From the NCBI RefSeq assembly GCF_900544955.1, contig NZ_UQXD01000025.1:1-33693 (forward strand): a stretch of DNA of 33,693 bases, in the 5' to 3' direction. Position numbers and translations under genes: made by a program. This stretch comes from an uncultured Oscillibacter sp. (GTDB taxonomy: Bacteria > Bacillota > Clostridia > Oscillospirales > Oscillospiraceae). The notes under the pieces were generated by a model. It was given only the letters and a program-made list of their open reading frames with translations. It made no database searches and was not told where the DNA came from. The number at the start of each line of letters is the position of its first letter. Within the stretch, counting starts at the first letter, position 1. Shown here piece by piece: positions 30,602-33,693 of this stretch.

Positions 30602-31600
30602 TCAGGACTCCCGCTCCCGTTTCAGCTTGCGGATATCCTCCCCCACAAAGGGCAGCAGCTGGTACTCCCCCTCGATGCGGGAGGCGATCTGGGGCGTGTA
30701 CCGCTGGGCCAGCTTCTCCGGGGAGAGGTTGGTGTTCAAAATGGTGGAGCGCTTCTCCATCAGCCGGGTGTTGACGATCTGGTACAGGGCGCTCTGGACG
30801 AAGGCGGTGGTCATCTCCGTGCCCAGGTCGTCCAAAATCAGCAGATCGCAGCCCAGCACCCGCTCCACGTCGGTGTCCGCCTCCCCGCTCTCCCGGCCGA
30901 ACTTCTGGGCCTCAAAGCGCTCAAAGACGTGGGCGGCGGTGTCGTACACCACGGAAAAGCCCCGGCTGCTGACCTCCCGGGCGATGGCGGCGGAGAGGTG
31001 GGTCTTCCCCAGCCCCGGCGCCCCGAAGAGCAGCAGGTTCTCCGCCTTGCGGCCGAAGCGGTGGGCGTACTCGGCGCAGCTGTTGTAGACCTTCTCCTCC
31101 ATGTGCTGCCGGGCGGACTTCCGCTGACCCGGGGCCAGCCGGTCGGAATACCAGTCCAGATCGAAGGTGTCGAAGCTCTGGCTCCCCAAATCCAGCATCC
31201 GGGACAGCTCCCGCTGCTGCTCCCGGGCGTAGTACTCCCGCAGGCACCGGCACACCCGGCCGCCGCAGTAGCCCGTGTCCCCGCAGAGGGCGCAGGCGGG
31301 CTGCTCCTCCAGACAGTCCTCCGGCAGGCCCATCTGCCGCAGCAGCGCCCGCTTCTCCGCCTGGAGCCGCAGGTTCTCCTCCCGCAGCCGCTCCACCGCC
31401 GGGCGGGGGTCCGCCCCCCGGCGGAGGGCGCCGGAGATGATGCGGCTCATGGTGGCGCGCAGCTCGCCGTCGATCTCCCGCAGCCGGGGCTGGCGGCTGA
31501 AAATGCTCTCCCGCCGCTCCTGGAACCGCTCCCGCCGCTGCTGGCGGTCCTCCTCAAATCGCTGGAGGGCCCGGCGCAGCACCTTTCCGTCATAGGCCAT
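30602..31600 (-). CDS. DnaC/DnaI-like helicase-loader ATPase
   Basis: A 332-residue AAA+ protein. The N-terminal ~95 residues are a charged coiled-coil region. A cysteine cluster, probably zinc-binding (C103, C106, C112, C117, C119; CALCGDTGYCGG), is followed by the ATPase with Walker A GAPGLGKT at 193-200 and Walker B LLILDDLG at 253-260. A conserved arginine near the end (SRIEGEYQLLPFVGEDIR) fits the IstB/DnaC sensor region. It should load the replicative helicase, as DnaI does in Bacillus. It lies 18 bp after dnaD, which acts in the same step. The ribosome binding site is weak (GGATGTGAG). Confidence 0.9.
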   Translation of the reverse strand: MAYDGKVLRRALQRFEEDRQQRRERFQERRESIFSRQPRLREIDGELRATMSRIISGALRRGADPRPAVERLREENLRLQAEKRALLRQMGLPEDCLEEQPACALCGDTGYCGGRVCRCLREYYAREQQRELSRMLDLGSQSFDTFDLDWYSDRLAPGQRKSARQHMEEKVYNSCAEYAHRFGRKAENLLLFGAPGLGKTHLSAAIAREVSSRGFSVVYDTAAHVFERFEAQKFGRESGEADTDVERVLGCDLLILDDLGTEMTTAFVQSALYQIVNTRLMEKRSTILNTNLSPEKLAQRYTPQIASRIEGEYQLLPFVGEDIRKLKRERES

Positions 31601-31618
31601 CTCTCACATCCGCCCCTC

Positions 31619-32515
31619 TCACACGTATTTCCAGGCGTCGTCGGAGGGGGCGGCGCCGCCCTCCCGCCGCGCCGCCGGGCGGTCCTTCTGCAAAACCTCC
31701 TCCGGCGTGTGCAGCCCCGCCTCGTGCCAGCGCTTCAAAATGCCGTTGCAGTAGGGCCACTTCAGCTCGTGGCACTTCAAAACCGTCTTGTCGCAGGCGA
31801 TGGCCACCGTCTCCGGCGGAAAGCCCATCTCCTGCCAGGCGGCCAGGTACTTCTCCTCCGAGGCCACCGGCGGCCGGTCCCCCAGCTGGAGGGCCCGCAT
31901 GTACCGCGGCAGGGCCCCCTGCCGCTCCGTGTAGGTCTTTAAGTACGCCGCCGCCTCCGCCTGGGTGTCGATCCCCCGGCGGGCCCAAGCGTAGCCCTCC
32001 TTTTCGATCTGACGCAGGGTGGGGCGGCGGCCCTCGCCGTACCGGCGGACCACCCGCTCCACGCAGTGGCACACCAGCAGGTAGATCACGTCCGCCGGAA
32101 GGCCCAGATAATCGCTCAGCCCCAGCAGCACCCCGATGTCCGGCGTGGTCAGTTTCTTGCCCAGCTTTCGCTCCACCTCGGCGGTGAGGTTGCGGAACTC
32201 GCCGCTCTCCTCCAGCCGCTGGGCGATGTCGGTGCGCTGGTAGGCGGGCCTTTCGTCGGCGGGTTCCGGCGGCAGGCTCTCTGCCGCCGGGGCGATGAGC
32301 CCCAGCTCCCGCAGGGTTCTCTCCGCCCCCTCGATGCGGGGCCGGTCCCACCGCAGCTCCCCCGCCAGGGACCGGGGCTGGGAGGCCCCGTGGTGACGCA
32401 GAAGGGCCAGGTACAGCAGCGCGGCGTCGCCGTCGCCCCGCTCCAGCAGCCGCCGGGCGGCCTGGGCCGTCAGGGTGATGCTCTCTTCCGCCGTGTGTAC
32501 CAATACGCTTGCCAT
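31619..32515 (-). CDS. DnaD-like primosome protein
   Basis: A 298-residue protein with an N-terminal winged-helix part (TLTAQAARRLLERGDGDAA..LRHHG) and two DnaD/DnaB_2-type helical domains (about residues 100-185 and 205-275). The second shows YLAAWQEMGFPPETVAIACD and CNGILKRWHEAGL, the usual YxxxI-type DnaB_2 ending. These proteins remodel DNA at the origin or at restart sites so that the loader can place helicase. The ATG has GGGAGG seven bases upstream; the longer frame has no site. It shares an operon with the DnaC-like ATPase. Confidence 0.9.
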   Translation of the reverse strand: MASVLVHTAEESITLTAQAARRLLERGDGDAALLYLALLRHHGASQPRSLAGELRWDRPRIEGAERTLRELGLIAPAAESLPPEPADERPAYQRTDIAQRLEESGEFRNLTAEVERKLGKKLTTPDIGVLLGLSDYLGLPADVIYLLVCHCVERVVRRYGEGRRPTLRQIEKEGYAWARRGIDTQAEAAAYLKTYTERQGALPRYMRALQLGDRPPVASEEKYLAAWQEMGFPPETVAIACDKTVLKCHELKWPYCNGILKRWHEAGLHTPEEVLQKDRPAARREGGAAPSDDAWKYV

Positions 32516-32546
32516 CGCCGCGCCTCCCTTCCTCGCATTCCCCTGT

Positions 32547-32575
32547 ATTCTACACGAATTTTCCCCCGGCGGCAA
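32547..32575 (-). promoter_or_regulatory. dnaD operon promoter
   Basis: Minus strand TTGCCG and TAGAAT with exactly 17 bp between, 31 bp before the dnaD ATG. It faces away from the zapA promoter; the ~85 bp between them hold only A/T tracts. Confidence 0.65.
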
Positions 32576-32655
32576 CCCCCCGCCCAAAAGGCGTCCCGAA
32601 TTCATGAATTTTTTTGAAATCCCCCTCTTTTCTTCTGGCGCTGGCACCCCCCGTA

Positions 32656-32664
32656 TGGTATACT
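32656..32664 (+). promoter_or_regulatory. Extended -10 of zapA
   Basis: TGGTATACT is an extended -10 (TGN TATACT), 59 bp before the zapA ATG. No good -35 is seen at 16-18 bp, which fits an extended -10 promoter. Confidence 0.6.
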
Positions 32665-32723
32665 GTACGCTGTAAAAATAGGCGGGGTCCGCCGTTTCAC
32701 AAACGATAGAGGAGGAATCTTTC

Positions 32724-33056
32724 ATGGCAAACCGGGTGGTCGTCAGCATCTGCGGGGAGGAGTATACCTTCGTGGCGGAGGAATCCGCGTCCTACATGCA
32801 GAAAGTGGGCTCCTATGTCAGCGAGAAGATGGACGAGGTCCTCAACGGCGCCAAGGTGGGCCGCACCGACGCCGCCGTTCTCACCGCCGCCAACATCGCC
32901 GATGAGCTGTTCAAGGCCCAGGCGGCGGCGGCGGAGCTGCGCTCCCAGATCAAGGGCTATCTGGACGAGGCGGGCAAGGCCCAGGCGGAGGTCAGCGAGC
33001 TGAAGCGGGAGGTGTTCCGCCTGCAGCAGCGGCTGGACCACCAGAGCCGCGGATGA
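32724..33056 (+). CDS. zapA: Cell division protein ZapA
   Basis: A 110-residue protein that bundles FtsZ filaments at the division ring. The N-terminal ZapA fold (VVVSICGEEYTFVAEES, then VGSYVSEKMDEVL) precedes a long coiled coil (residues ~58-108) with a heptad-like pattern ending in LQQRLDHQ. A strong GAGGAGG site precedes the ATG. Its stop overlaps the U32 peptidase start (ATGA), a common pairing in Clostridia. Confidence 0.93.
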   Translation: MANRVVVSICGEEYTFVAEESASYMQKVGSYVSEKMDEVLNGAKVGRTDAAVLTAANIADELFKAQAAAAELRSQIKGYLDEAGKAQAEVSELKREVFRLQQRLDHQSRG

Positions 33057-33693
33057 GGCCGGAGCTTCTCTCCCCCGCCGGCTCGCCGGAGTCCCTCCGG
33101 GCCGCCGTGCAAAGTGGCGCCGGGGCGGTGTATCTGGGCTGGGGGGACTTCAACGCCCGCCGGAGCGCCAAGAACTTCTCCGACGAGGAGTTTGCCTGGG
33201 CCCTCGCCTACTGCCACGAGCGGGGCGTGCGGGTTTTCCTCACCCTGAACACCCTGCTGACGGACCGGGAGCTGCCCCGGGCCCTGGAGACCGCTGCCGC
33301 CGCCTGCCGCATGGGGGTGGACGCGGTGCTGGTCCAGGACTGGGGGCTGTTCGACCTGCTGCGCCGGTCCCTGCCGGACCTGCCCCTCCACGCCAGCACC
33401 CAGATGAGCCTCTTCACCTCCGGCGGCGCCCGGGAGGCCGCCGCCGACGGCTGCGAGCGGGTGGTCATCGCCCGGGAGTGCTCCCGGGAGGACACCGCCG
33501 CCATCTGCGCCGCCTGTCCGGCGGAGGTGGAGGTCTTTGTCCACGGGGCCCTGTGCATGTGCTACTCCGGCCAGTGCGCCATGAGCGCCGTTCTGGGCGG
33601 CCGCTCCGGCAACCGGGGCCGCTGCGCCCAGCCCTGCCGCCTGCCCTGCGAGGTGGTTCCCGCCGGGGAGGCCGCCGGCGCCGCCCTTGCGGC
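33053..33693 (+). CDS. U32-family peptidase-like protein (3' end outside window)
   Basis: 213 codons are present. The N-terminus reads MRPELLSPAGSPESLRAAV and the family signature follows as EVFVHGALCMCYSGQC with a further cysteine pair (GRCAQPC). U32 proteins with this layout (RlhA/TrhP-like) act in RNA hydroxylation at tRNA or rRNA uridine/cytidine, often with iron-sulphur or prephenate use; older members were called collagenases. The gene is translationally coupled to zapA and runs off the right edge. Confidence 0.92.
   Translation, partial: MRPELLSPAGSPESLRAAVQSGAGAVYLGWGDFNARRSAKNFSDEEFAWALAYCHERGVRVFLTLNTLLTDRELPRALETAAAACRMGVDAVLVQDWGLFDLLRRSLPDLPLHASTQMSLFTSGGAREAAADGCERVVIARECSREDTAAICAACPAEVEVFVHGALCMCYSGQCAMSAVLGGRSGNRGRCAQPCRLPCEVVPAGEAAGAALA

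Noticed and set aside
1..33693. CRISPR arrays, tRNA/rRNA genes, transposases or prophage genes
   Set aside because: I looked for spaced direct repeats, T-loop/CCA-type signatures and recombinase motifs and found none convincing.

Overview
The window is a GC-rich (clearly above 60% by eye), gene-dense chromosomal segment from a Gram-positive anaerobe of the class Clostridia. The best guess is a high-GC Oscillospiraceae relative (Flavonifractor / Pseudoflavonifractor / Lawsonibacter-like). This rests on gene content: an ileS T-box leader, DnaD and a DnaC-like loader, DegV, DUF1836, ZapA, a YtrA-type GntR/ABC operon, VanW and Noc, with strong AGGAGG-type ribosome binding sites throughout. No rRNA, tRNA, CRISPR array, prophage or transposase was seen.

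Left part (1-9300, almost all minus strand): an operon reading xre - mutS - CPBP protease - AEC transporter - mutL (cut by the window edge) puts mismatch repair behind a small XRE regulator. Next to it lies a second XRE regulator fused to a metallo-beta-lactamase-fold enzyme of the COG1237 type. It faces a short plus-strand gene across a symmetric divergent promoter. In both loci a short inverted repeat with an AC-NAAC-GT core sits in the spacer between -35 and -10. Then come miaB and an HPr-like protein lacking the phosphorylatable histidine.

Middle (9300-19500, minus strand): rluD and lspA overlap. They are preceded by an acyltransferase-3 membrane protein, and by ileS behind a T-box with an ATC (Ile) specifier. 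Then come a 56-residue orphan, a membrane-anchored amidase, and a GntR - ABC ATPase - large permease operon with a perfect palindromic operator just downstream of its -10.

Right part (19500-30600, plus strand): rpsO and pnp; a GNAT acetyltransferase directly followed by mnmE, which is frameshifted by one base in a C6 run; DUF1836 - degV - prmA; a Noc/ParB-family protein; a large VanW protein; and a TVP38-type membrane protein. Between the last two lies a roughly 200-bp structured element flanked by 11-bp direct repeats, apparently inserted into the VanW terminator.

End (30600-33693): dnaD and a DnaC-like helicase-loader ATPase on the minus strand, divergent from zapA and a U32 peptidase that runs off the window.

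Most genes are housekeeping. The least ordinary features are the twin XRE circuits (one wired to mutS, one to an XRE-enzyme fusion), the split terminator element, the mnmE frameshift and the antisense 3' overlap at miaB.
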